This document shows, piece after piece, positions 55,601 through 64,000 of a stretch of 64,000 nucleotides of DNA (position 1 is its first letter; each line of letters begins with the position of its first letter). The translations under genes were made by a program, and so were the position numbers. Origin of the DNA: Prionace glauca (lineage: Eukaryota; Chordata; Chondrichthyes; Carcharhiniformes; Carcharhinidae); contig CM075736.1 in the NCBI GenBank assembly GCA_037974335.1, positions 601,684 through 665,683 on the forward strand. Direction: 5' to 3'. The notes under the pieces were generated by a model. It ran no database searches. It was given only the letters and a program-made list of their open reading frames with translations, and was not told the DNA's origin.

Positions 55601-56005
55601 TGGATCAGCTCGGAGACTCCACACTGACAACAGGAGGGACTGAAAACAGAGACACTGAATAAACTGCTCCCCTGCCTGGAAGATGCAAACAAGTGAAAAG
55701 GTGCAAAGTCCATTTACTGAGTTACAATTTGTTGACGTTCCAAAATTTATTAGCTTCCTCCAACTGCTCCACATTGTATAGAGAGGGGGGGGTGGGGTGC
55801 TGACCATCCCCGCTCTCTCCTCCCTCTCCCCGGGTGTGGGCTGAACAGTTTCCCTGGAGCCAACACTCGGATTGTTGTTTCACTCCAATCCCTTCAGGGG
55901 AAAAGCAGCTTTTAACCCGGTTTTTCCTGACAGAGGCTGGGACATTAATCCTCATTCCCCCCGCTGTCTCACTGAGAATGGAAAAGTCCAAAACAAAATT
56001 CTTAC
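55601..56005. other. No recognised gene
   Basis: Intron of the minus-strand gene by position; GC-moderate, with a short G run at 55785. No domain in any frame. Confidence 0.4.
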
Positions 56006-56090
56006 CGTAAATCAGGTGACAAACAACTTCTTTACATGAAAGGAAAACTGAAAGTACTGGAGAAACGGCGTTTACATTGAAATGGAACAT
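56006..56090 (-). CDS. Leader exon of the minus-strand receptor gene, candidate 2
   Basis: ATG at 56088-56090 has A at -3. The frame runs 28 codons ('MFHFNVNAVSPVLSVFLSCK' then 'EVVCHLIY') to the donor GGTAAG at 56001-56006, leaving phase 1. The hydrophobic stretch is short, so signal-peptide function is plausible but weak. It may be an alternative first exon to 53750-53819, or belong to a separate duplicated copy. Confidence 0.45.
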
Positions 56091-56333
56091 GGTATTTCTT
56101 CACGTGAGCTTATCTGTCTGAACCCCTTTAATACAGGAGCCAGACTGTGGGTTTATCTGTGTGAACCCCTTTAATACAGGAGCCTGACTCTGGGTTTATC
56201 TGTGTGAACCCCTTTAATACAGGAGCCAGACTCTGGGTTTATCTGTCTGAACCCCTTTAATACAGGAGCCAGACTCTGGGTTTATCTGTCTGAACCCCTT
56301 TAATACAGGAGCCAGACTCTGAGTTTATCTGTG

Positions 56334-58016
56334 TTGCCGGGTACGGAACTGGATTGTCAGGTGATACAACAGGATATAGATAGGTTGGTGCAGTGGGCAG
56401 ATAGGTGGCAGATGGCATTTAATCCTGACAAATGCGAGGTGATGCATTTTGGACGGAATAATGCAGAGAGGAGCTATGAGATTAAAGGGAGGCCGATTAG
56501 GAGTATAGACATACAGAGGGACCTGGGAGTGCAGGTTCACAAATCCATGAAGGTTGCATCACAAGTGGAGAAGGTTGTTAGGAAGGCTTATGGGATGTTG
56601 GCCTTTATAGGAAGGGGCATAGAGTATAAAAGCTGCTGTCTAATGCTTCAGTTATACAAAACGTTGGTTAGACCGCATTTGGAGTACTGCGTCCAGTTCT
56701 GGTCACCTTACTACCGGAAGGACGTGGAGTCTCTGGAAAGGGTGCAGAGGAGGTTTACCAGAATGTTGCCTGGCATGGGGGGACTGGGTTACGAGGAGAG
56801 GTTGAAGAAACTGGGACTATTCTCCTTGGAAAGGTGGAGATTGAGAGGGGACATGATAGAAGTATATAAGATAATGAAGGGAATGGATAGAGTTAATAGT
56901 GAGAGACTGCTCCCTAGACTAGATACAAACACGAGAGGTCATCATTTAAGGGTGAGGGGGGAGAGGTATAATTTGGAGGTGAGAAGAAGGTTCTTTACGC
57001 AGAGAGTTGTAGGGGTCTGGAACACGCTACCGAGTTGGGTGGTGGAGGCAGGAACATTGGACTCGTTTAAGATGCAGTTAGATAGGCACATGAGTGAAAC
57101 GAGAATGGAGGGATATGGTAGGGGATATTAAATAGAACATAGAACATTACAGCGCAGAACAGGCCCTTCGGCCCACGATGTTGCGCCGACCAGTTACAAA
57201 ACAATGACCCACTAGCCTAAACCAATCCCTTTTCATCCATAAACCTATCCACAGATCTTTTAAACGCCCCCAAACTAGGTGCATTTACAACTGCAGCTGG
57301 CAGGGCATTCCAGTCCCTCACCACCCTCTGGGTAAAGAACCTACCCCTGACATCTGTCCTATAACTACCCCCCCTTAATTTAAAATCGTGCCCCCTCGTG
57401 CTAGCTTTCTCCATCCTAGGAAAAAGGCTATCACTATCTACCCTGTCTAAACCTCTAATCATCTTATATGTTTCAATGAGATCCCCTCTTAGCTGCCTAA
57501 TAGGGTTAAACCTCGGGAGACACCGGAAAGGCAGGCTGTAAGATTAATATTTTTGACTTTATTCCACAGGTGGAGGTCCACCTCATGTCAAACGAGGGGC
57601 ATTCACACGGCGGGTCGTGCCTGGGCTGCTCTTGGAAGTTCCAGGAGTGGCCTAGAACTTTGTGTCGGTGTGTGTGCTTGATCCTGGACCAGTAGATGGG
57701 CGCCGCAACAGCTCAGTGACTAGCACTGCTGGCTGTGCAGGCACATGGATTTGGGCCTGTGTCTGTGGGAGTTTGCACATTCTCCCTGTGGTTGCGTGGG
57801 TTTCCTCCGGGCGCTCCGGTTTCCTCCCACACCCCAAAAATGTGCTCTCAGGCTAATCAGTTTTTACCAAATTGACACTATTTCTTCCCTGAATCTGACT
57901 GAGTAGGGTTCCATTCATAGATATGCAGGGTAGAATAGGTGTAGGGTGATGTGGCGGCGCGGGCTCGTTGGGCCGAAGGGCCTGTTTCCCGTGCTGGATT
58001 GTTCTTTGTTCTTTTT
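56334..58016 (+). mobile_element. CR1-C LINE, 5'-truncated, with SINE-like 3' UTR
   Basis: The + strand frame (about 56334-57131) is open: 'GTELDCQVIQQDIDRLVQWA', 'VEKVVRKAYGMLAFIGRGIE', '[20 protein letters not shown]', 'RRRFFTQRVVGVWNTLPSWV' and the end 'MEGYGRGY'. The RT catalytic boxes are lost by truncation. The 3' UTR resumes at 57500 after a CR1-B insertion, has a tSINE-like module at about 57700-57850 ('cgccgcaacagctcagtgac') and ends in TTCTTTG repeats at 58016. Confidence 0.88.
57134..57500 (-). mobile_element. CR1-B LINE 3' end inserted in CR1-C
   Basis: The minus-strand frame 57217-57462 repeats the coding seen at 4282-4527 ('RGRFFTQRVVRDWNALPAAV'). The tail is at 57134 with TTCTATG repeats. 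AATAG on both sides fits a target duplication, and the copy at 22805-23640 shows the empty site. Confidence 0.88.
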
Positions 58017-59273
58017 TTTTTAACCCCTTTAATACAGGAGCCAGACTCTGGGTTTATCTGTGTGAACCCCCTTTAATACAGGAGCCAGACTCTGGGTTTA
58101 TCTGTCTGAACCCCTTTAATACAGGAGCCAGACTCTGGGTTTATCTGTGTGAACCCCTTTAATACAGGAGCCAGACTCTGGATTTATCCGTCTGAACCCC
58201 TTTAATACAGGAGCCAGACTCTGGGCTTATCCGTCTGAACCCCTTTAATACAGGAGCCAGACTCTGGGTTTATCTGTGTGAACCCCTTTAATACAGGAGC
58301 CAGACTCTGGGTTTATTTGTGTGAACCCCTTTAATACAGGAGCCAGACTCTGGGTTTATCCGTGTGAACCCCTTTAATACAGGAGCCAGACTCTGGGTTT
58401 ATCTGTGTGAACCCCTTTAATACAGGAGCCAGACTCTGGGTTTATCTGTGTGAACCCCTTTAATACCGGAGCCAGACTCTGGGTTTATCTGTGTGAACCC
58501 CTTTAATACAGGAGCCAGACTCTGGGTTTATCTGTGTGAACCCCTTTAATACAGGAGCCAGACTCTGGGTTTATCTGTGTGAACCCCTTTAATACCGGAG
58601 CCAGACTCTGGGTTTATCTGTGTGAACCCCTTTAATACCGGAGCCAGACTCTGAGTTTATCTGTGTGAACCCCTTTAATACAGGAGCCAGACTCTGGGTT
58701 TATCTGTGTGAACCCCTTTAATACCGGAGCCAGACTCTGAGTTTATCTGTGTGAACCCCTTTAATACCGGAGCCAGACTCTGGGTTTATCTGTGTGAACC
58801 CCTTTAATACAGGAGCCAGACTCTGGGTTTATCTGTGTGAACCCCTTTAATACAGGAGCCAGACTCTGGGTTTATCTGTGTGAACCCCTTTCATACAGGA
58901 TCCAGACTCTGAGTTTATCCGTGTGAACCCCTTTAATACAGGAGCCTGACTCTGGGTTTATCTGTGTGAACCCCTTTAATACAGGAGCCAGACTCTGGGT
59001 TTATCTGTGTGAACCCCTTTAATACAGGAGCCAGACTCTGGGTTTATCCGTGTGAACCCCTTTAATACCGGAGCCAGACTCTGAGTATATCTGTGTGAAC
59101 CCCTTTAATACAGGAGCCAGACTCTGGGTTTATCTGTGTGAACCCCTTTAATACAGGAGCCAGACTCTGGGTTTATCCGTCTGAACCCCTTTAATACAGG
59201 AGCCAGACTCTGGGTTTATCTGTGTGAACCCCTTTAATACAGGAGCCAGACTCTGGGTTTATCTGTCTGAATA

Positions 59274-59850
59274 TTATTGCCAATATAGAGTGAAATGGGG
59301 CAAATAAATCCAGACTCTTCTGGAGAACAAAAGAGTTTGGAATGAAGAATAGGAGGAAAATGTTTCCTTAGACAGTTGTCAAGTAGAAAATACAATTGAC
59401 GAGCAGGCTAAAATCTACAGATAAATAAACAGTGATGGAGCGATTAAAGGAGTGGGCCTGATTAGATAACAAAACCCAGCTCTACACAGGAGGAGAAGGG
59501 TGTCGATGAGATATCAGATGCATGTTTTGCAAATCAAGAAAATGTCAATGGAGAAACCACCAGACAAGAAACCCCCAGTCAATAAACCAACAGCCACAAA
59601 AAGAGATGAGAAAGCAGCAAGATCAAACAAGACAGTGAAGAAGTTAGCAAATAATTTCCCATGAAGGCAATAATAGGTCGAAAGACTTAAAATAAAATGA
59701 ATAAATTGAAGACCGAGTACAAAGTGAAAGCAGTCAAGACTGAAAAAGCAGTGGCAGGAAGGAAGCGAAAGAGGCAATGCATTGTAAAGAGCTGAACCTG
59801 GAGACTTTTCTCACAGTCACTCAGTTGTCCCAGGAAAGAAATGATCCCCA
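59274..59850. other. No recognised gene
   Basis: A-rich sequence without frames or known repeats. Confidence 0.4.
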
Positions 59851-59851
59851 G

Positions 59852-60088
59852 ATAACAAGTGTTTGGAATTAAGAATCTATTGACGGCCGTGAAACCATTG
59901 TCGATTGTCGGGAAAACCCATCTGGATCACTAATGTCCTTTAGGGAAGGAAATCTCCATCTTTACCTGTGACTCCAGAGCCACAGCAGTGTGATTGACTC
60001 TCAAGTGCCCTTCAAGGCAACTAGGGATGGGCAATAAATGCTGGCCGATCAACAACGCCCACGTCCCGTGAATGAATAAACAAAAAAT
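59852..60088 (+). mobile_element. HE1-like SINE, head missing
   Basis: Core 'gtgaaaccattgtcgattgt' and a well-preserved 3' end 'gggatgggcaataaatgctg' to 'cgtgaatgaataaac'. A HER1-like LINE fragment follows at 60098-60160 ('gtcaggagtgtgatggaata'). Confidence 0.82.
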
Positions 60089-60160
60089 GCAAGGACATAA
60101 GTCAGGAGTGTGATGGAATACTCCCCACTTGCCTGGATGTGTGCATGGTTGACCTCCTCT

Positions 60161-60526
60161 CAAGTAAGTTGCTCAGATACTTGTCCCTCCCTCGATCTTG
60201 CCCATGTCTTTTCTTGCAAGAGCAGAATCTGGTGAGGCCAAACCCTGTCTGGACAGGCTACTCGCTAATACAATCAACCCTGATGTGATGTCAGTGGCAC
60301 TCATGGTAGAAAGTATAGACAAGGGTTGGCAGAGGATTGTTAAGGCGTCACTTGGGGTGGTTTTGCGACGCCACACCTCCAAGTGTGTGAACCTTGCCAC
60401 GAAAAGGGCCTCTCTTGCTGTCCTGTCCTGCTGGACCCATGGCCACCTGTCCTCCATCCTTCAGTTCCTCCCCAGCCTCATCCTCCACATCCTCCCATTC
60501 TGCCTCCTCTTCAGGGGCATCCAGAG
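60161..60526. other. Unclassified sequence with a 111-codon frame
   Basis: Frame 60198-60533 (+) has no recognisable domain; 60395-60520 is C/T-rich. Possibly part of a DNA-transposon-derived repeat; not demonstrated. Confidence 0.3.
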
Positions 60527-61008
60527 AACATAAGAACATAAGAAATAGGAGCAGGAGTAGGCCATCTAGCCCTTCGAGCCTGCCCCGCCATTCAATAAGA
60601 TCATGGCTGATCTGTCGTGGCTCAGTTCCACCTTCCCGCCCTCTCCCCATAACCCTTAATCCCTTCTCTTATCAAAAACCCATCAACCCGTTTCTTAAAA
60701 ATATTTAGCGAGGCAGCCTCCACCACTTCAACGGGCAGAGAATTCCAGAGATTCACCACCCTTTGAGTGAAGAAGTTCCTTCTCAACTCTGTTCTAAACC
60801 GCCCCCCCTTTATCTTGAGGCTGTGCCCCCTAGTCCTACTGTCTTTTTTGAGCGGGAAGAGTCTCTCCACCTCTATCCTATCCATCCCATTCATCATCTT
60901 ATACGTCTCAATGAGATCTCCCCTCATTCTTCTAAACTCCAACGAGTACAAGCCTAGTTTATTCAGCCTCTCCTCATAGCTCAATCCCCTCAACTCCGGT
61001 ATCAGCCT
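60527..61008 (-). mobile_element. CR1-A LINE 3' end
   Basis: The minus-strand C-terminal frame is intact from 'RGLSYEERLNKLGLYSLEFR' to 'GYGERAGRWN'. 5'-truncated. Tail of two TTCTTATG units. Confidence 0.9.
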
Positions 61009-61249
61009 TGGTCCACACGGCTCATATTGGTTTTTGAAGCAACTATTATGGAACAGTATTTGGCATCTTTTATGTCATTGGTGAATTGGTTTCTGAACTG
61101 CTCTGCCATTATGTTGATGAAGTTATTATAAGTTCTGATTTTTTAAGTCTAAAAAGTTAGACTTGTCTGAGCCAATAATCTTTCAATGCTCTTTCAGAAA
61201 CTTGTAAAATTCACTGAGATATTCAAGACAGGCTAATAAAAAATAACTT

Positions 61250-61872
61250 TTCAATTTGACAAAGGTGCTGAGGAGCAGGTACAGAGGAGATGTCAGGGGT
61301 AGGTTTTTCACTCAGAGGGTGGTGGGTGAGTGGAATCGGCTGCCGTCGGTGGTGGTAGAGGTGAACTCGCTGGGGTCTTTTAAGAGACTTCTGGATGAGT
61401 ACATGGGATAAGAACATAAGAAATAGGAGCAGGAGTAGGCCATCTGGCCCTTCGAGCCTGCCCCGCCATTCAATAAGATCATGGCTGATCTGTCGTGGCT
61501 CAGTTCCACCTTCCAGCCCTCTCCCCATAACCCTTAATCCCCTCTCTTATCAAAAACCCATCAACCCGCTTCTTAAAAATATTTAGTGAGGCAGCCTCCA
61601 CCACCTCAACGGGCAGAGAATTCCAGAGATTCACCACCCTTTGAGTGAAGAAGTTCCTCCTCAACTCCGTTCTAAACTGCCCCTCCTTTATCTTGAGGCT
61701 GTGCCCCCTAGTCCTACTGTCCTTTCTGAGCGGGAAGAGTCTCTCCACCTCTATCCTATCCATCCCATTCATCATGAGAGTTACAGATAGGCCTGGTAGG
61801 TAGGGATATGATCGGTGCAACTTGTGGGCTGAGGGCCTGTTTGTGCTGTAGTGTTCAATGTTCTATGTTCAT
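61250..61872 (+). mobile_element. Other CR1-like LINE 3' end split by CR1-A
   Basis: 61250-61410 encodes a C-terminus of type 'RGDVRGRFFTQRVVGEWNRL'-like ('ggtttttcactcagagggtg', 'gtggaatcggctgccgtcgg') and continues after CR1-A at 61776-61872 with 'gggctgagggcctgtttgtg' and a TTCAATG/TTCTATG tail. Confidence 0.7.
61411..61775 (-). mobile_element. CR1-A LINE 3' end
   Basis: The minus-strand C-terminus runs from 'MNGMDRIEVERLFPLRKDSR' to 'GYGERAGRWN'. Short tail. Inserted into the LINE of the previous entry. Confidence 0.88.
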
Positions 61873-62939
61873 CACGCCCTCTGGAGGTAGTCCCAAAGAA
61901 GAGTTATTTGACAGGGCAACAACAATCTTCCTCTAATGAGAACACTCCTTTTCAAACAGAACCAATCAATTCTTCTAGATGATTTACAGATTTGAATAAA
62001 TGCACATATAGATTTAATACTGCTTTGGAAGTTTCATGGTGAGCAATATCTCATCCAATTAGTGTGCCCACCAATGAATTTTTATTTTCCTTCACTGGGC
62101 TTAGGGAATAATTTACAAACACAACATCAGATGGCCTTGGTTGTTTCTGAAAAAATTCAACCAACTTCTAATTTCTGTCAACCCATTTCCCTTCATGCTC
62201 AGAAAATGGGACAGGGGAAGACTTTCACATTGCTTTCAGCCTCCAACTTCAAACTCTTTTCTCAGATTTTCCATATAACTATGTTTTCATTTACTTTAGT
62301 GCAAAATGTTCTATTATATCCAGTGAAACAGATTTTGGACACAATGGGGGCAACCTTACTAGCTCATTCCACCAGTCGATTGGCATAGCTAGCCGGTAAG
62401 ATCGCAAGAGGCCTGGTTTCCTGCCACTGTGAAGCCAGGAAGGGTGTGGGGTTGATTATAATATCATAAACAATATTAATGAGCCTGGGATGGAATTGTC
62501 TGGGGCTCACTTGCCTTAACAGCCTCACCGGTGGAGGTCCCCACCAACATGGATCTTGTAATGTCCTCAGTAACGGAAACCTGTCATGATGGCCTCGTTG
62601 TTGGGACTGGAGGCCATTAAGACCCCTGGTGGTTGGGGCAGAGGACAATGCCCATTGGGCAGTGCCAGCTTGGGACCCTGGCAGTGCCAGCCTAGCATAC
62701 TGGAACCTAAGGTGAGAGGCGACCTCAAGAGGAAGGGGTGGGGCCTGAAGAGTGCAGAGCCTAAGGGGAGATGGGAAGGGTGCCTGTGCACTCTGCAGTC
62801 GGGGATTGACTGGGGTGCAGGAGGTGAATGGGGGCTCTGAACCCCAATGAGAGAAGTGGAAGCCCCTTACCCAGACCTTCACTTGATCATGTCTCTTCAG
62901 CTCTTTATAGATATTAGAGAAAAACCCCAACAGCCTAGC
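61873..62939. other. No recognised gene
   Basis: A 188-codon minus frame (62364-62930) is Pro-rich without known domain and is not called. The region probably continues the intron that starts at 63321. Confidence 0.35.
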
Positions 62940-63321
62940 ACAGTGTCACTGCTCCCCAATTTGTGAATGGGAGAAACTTCTATAAAATTCCACAATTAAT
63001 CACTGTCAGTTCATATTTCAAAGTGTTAAATCATTGTTCTGTATGTCTCACTCAGCATCTTTGTTGTATTCTGTGTGAAGTAAATTTAATCACTCAAAAT
63101 TCATAGGGGGATGTGTTGTTTTGTACAGATTTGAGAATCATAAGTTCCTTCAATCAATTACCTCACAGGCAATAAGGTACTTAGGAATTTTCAAGGGCAG
63201 TTGAAGAAAGGGCAGATGAAATGGGACAAAACATTAATCTTCACCCCCATTACAGGGGTCATGCTCCCCAGGGTGGAATTGACCAGAATGGGCACCAGAG
63301 AGCAGCTGGTAACCCAGAGTG
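62940..63321 (-). other. Intron following the V-set exon, paralogous to 13590-13990
   Basis: Inverse of the + strand remnant at 13590-13990 over almost 400 bp. No coding content. Confidence 0.7.
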
Positions 63322-63624
63322 TTAAGGTGACGAAAGCCTTAGCCTCTTAATCTGACACTGATACTCACCCTGGTCTGAGTCCCTGAGGTCAGAGAGCAGG
63401 ACTGACCTGTTTCCTTGCTCCAGTTGATCTTTGAACAGCTTTGTTTCTGAACCGTGGATCTTGTTCTGTCAAATCATCGTTTCCATTGACAAGTTTGTGT
63501 AAAAATTCACAGTTGGATATCCCCCAGATTACCAGTAAATCTGAGACTGGGACATTCCCTTTGTAGGTACAGGGCAGCACAACCTGCTTCCCAAGGAACC
63601 CAGAAACTGGGAAATGTGAAAAAC
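63322..63624 (-). pseudogene. V-set (B7/butyrophilin-like) exon with a frameshift
   Basis: The acceptor 'ttccaatcttttccag' precedes 63624; entry is phase 1. The first 60 residues give a V-set: 'FLGKQVVLPCTYKGNVPVSD' (B-strand Cys), 'LLVIWGISNCEFLHKLVNGN' (core Trp) and 'DDLTEQDPRFRNKAV'. This C' to D layout with D-P-R-F-R-N is typical of B7-type V domains (ICOSL, CD276). At about 63434-63440 the frame slips; the next frame supplies 'KDQLEQGNRSVLLSDLRDSD' and Q-G-E-Y-Q-C, so both Cys and the D-x-G-x-Y-x-C motif exist but not in one frame. The first frame ends in TGA near 63391. The copy is probably a pseudogene unless this is an assembly error. Its leader would lie beyond the window. Confidence 0.85.
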
Positions 63625-63682
63625 CTGGAAAAGATTGGAAGTAGTTATCCACAGATATAACCTCCCTGCTGGTACATTACAT

Positions 63683-64000
63683 GATGTGGGTATGCCGGCG
63701 TTGGACTGGCGTAAACACAGTAAAAAGTCTGACAACACCAGGTTTTAGTCCAACCAATTTATTTGATATTCTCACAAGCTTTCGAGGGGGCTGCCTCTTT
63801 GTCAAGTGAATGGAGAGTTCTGGCCTCAGACAGACAGAGCATACAAAGCACAGACAGGCGAGGGGGCTGCCTCTTTGTCAAGTGAATGGAGAGTTCTGGC
63901 CTCAGACAGACAGAGCATACAAAGCACAGACAGGCACAACTGTCTGTGCTTTGTATGCTCTGTCTGTCTGAGGCCAGAACTCTCCATTCACTTGACAAAG
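63683..64000. repeat. Palindromic dispersed element with an internal hairpin
   Basis: Left arm as at 14139 ('gtatgccggcgttggactgg'). Then a unit of about 80 bp containing 'ctttgtcaagtgaatggaga' is present twice directly (about 63787 and 63867) and once inverted (about 63935-64000). The element runs off the right edge. Confidence 0.8.

Larger units (their letters stand above)
56105..59273 (+). repeat. 43-bp minisatellite, split by a LINE insertion
   Basis: The unit is 43 bp ('gaacccctttaatacaggag' 'ccagactctgggtttat' plus 'ctgtgt'). About five units lie at 56105-56333 and about 29 at 58020-59273. Variants: cag/cgg (ACAGG/ACCGG), GTGTG/GTCTG, GGG/GAG. The array is interrupted by CR1-C (56334-58016). 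Confidence 0.95.

Noticed and set aside
54034-55601. Long Pro/Phe/Ser and Gly/Lys-rich frames
   Set aside because: Produced by the poly-C/poly-T array; length varies with each run and there is no conserved segment.
60198-60533. 111-codon frame
   Set aside because: No recognisable domain; part of it is C/T-rich sequence that ends in a CR1-A copy.
62364-62930. 188-codon frame on the minus strand
   Set aside because: Pro/Leu-rich, no recognised domain, no splice context, and it lies in what looks like an intron.

Overview
The window reads as vertebrate, and most likely elasmobranch (shark), nuclear DNA. It is dominated by CR1-type LINEs, tRNA-headed SINEs that end in CR1-like tails, a SINE/LINE pair resembling HE1/HER1 of sharks, retroviral and Ty3/Gypsy fossils, and long minisatellites. 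The few host exons that can be read have immunoglobulin-superfamily splice phases. The species assignment is inference; no organism label is present.

Host genes. Pieces of a B7/butyrophilin-like cell-surface receptor family form a convergent cluster. On the + strand a transmembrane exon (3188-3296) and a cytoplasmic-tail exon (6006-6078) end one gene, whose Ig exons would lie left of the window. On the - strand a second gene is represented by two possible leader exons (56006-56090 and 53750-53819), a decayed Ig-like exon (about 47580-47825), a proline-rich stalk exon (45783-45821), a transmembrane exon (44978-45074) and a tail exon (44318-44468). A third - strand copy enters from the right with a frameshifted V-set exon (63322-63624). 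The sequence behind that V exon recurs inverted at 13590-13990, a remnant of a fourth copy.

Layout. 0-2.65 kb: an RTE-like LINE broken by a SINE that is itself broken by a CR1. 2.7-6.2 kb: end of the + strand receptor gene with a duplicated intron segment. 6.3-12.7 kb: CR1 copies in AT-rich sequence ending in a retroviral LTR. 13-23.7 kb: dense SINE/LINE mosaic. 24.0-27.7 kb: a 33-bp minisatellite of about 110 units. 27.8-36.6 kb: LINE relics, a U1 snRNA piece joined to a Tx1-like LINE, and a Ty3/Gypsy fossil. 36.6-42.6 kb: an endogenous retrovirus with paired LTRs and a 5-bp target duplication. 42.6-44.1 kb: a HER1-like LINE. 44.3-56.1 kb: the - strand receptor gene, its introns holding CR1 copies and a poly-C/poly-T array. 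56.1-59.3 kb: a 43-bp minisatellite split by a LINE. 59.3-64 kb: SINEs, CR1 copies, the V-set exon and a palindromic repeat.

No complete host gene lies inside the window. Family labels used below: CR1-A has a TTCTTATG tail, CR1-B a TTCTATG tail, CR1-C a TTCTTTG tail; tSINE is the tRNA-headed SINE with a CR1-like tail.
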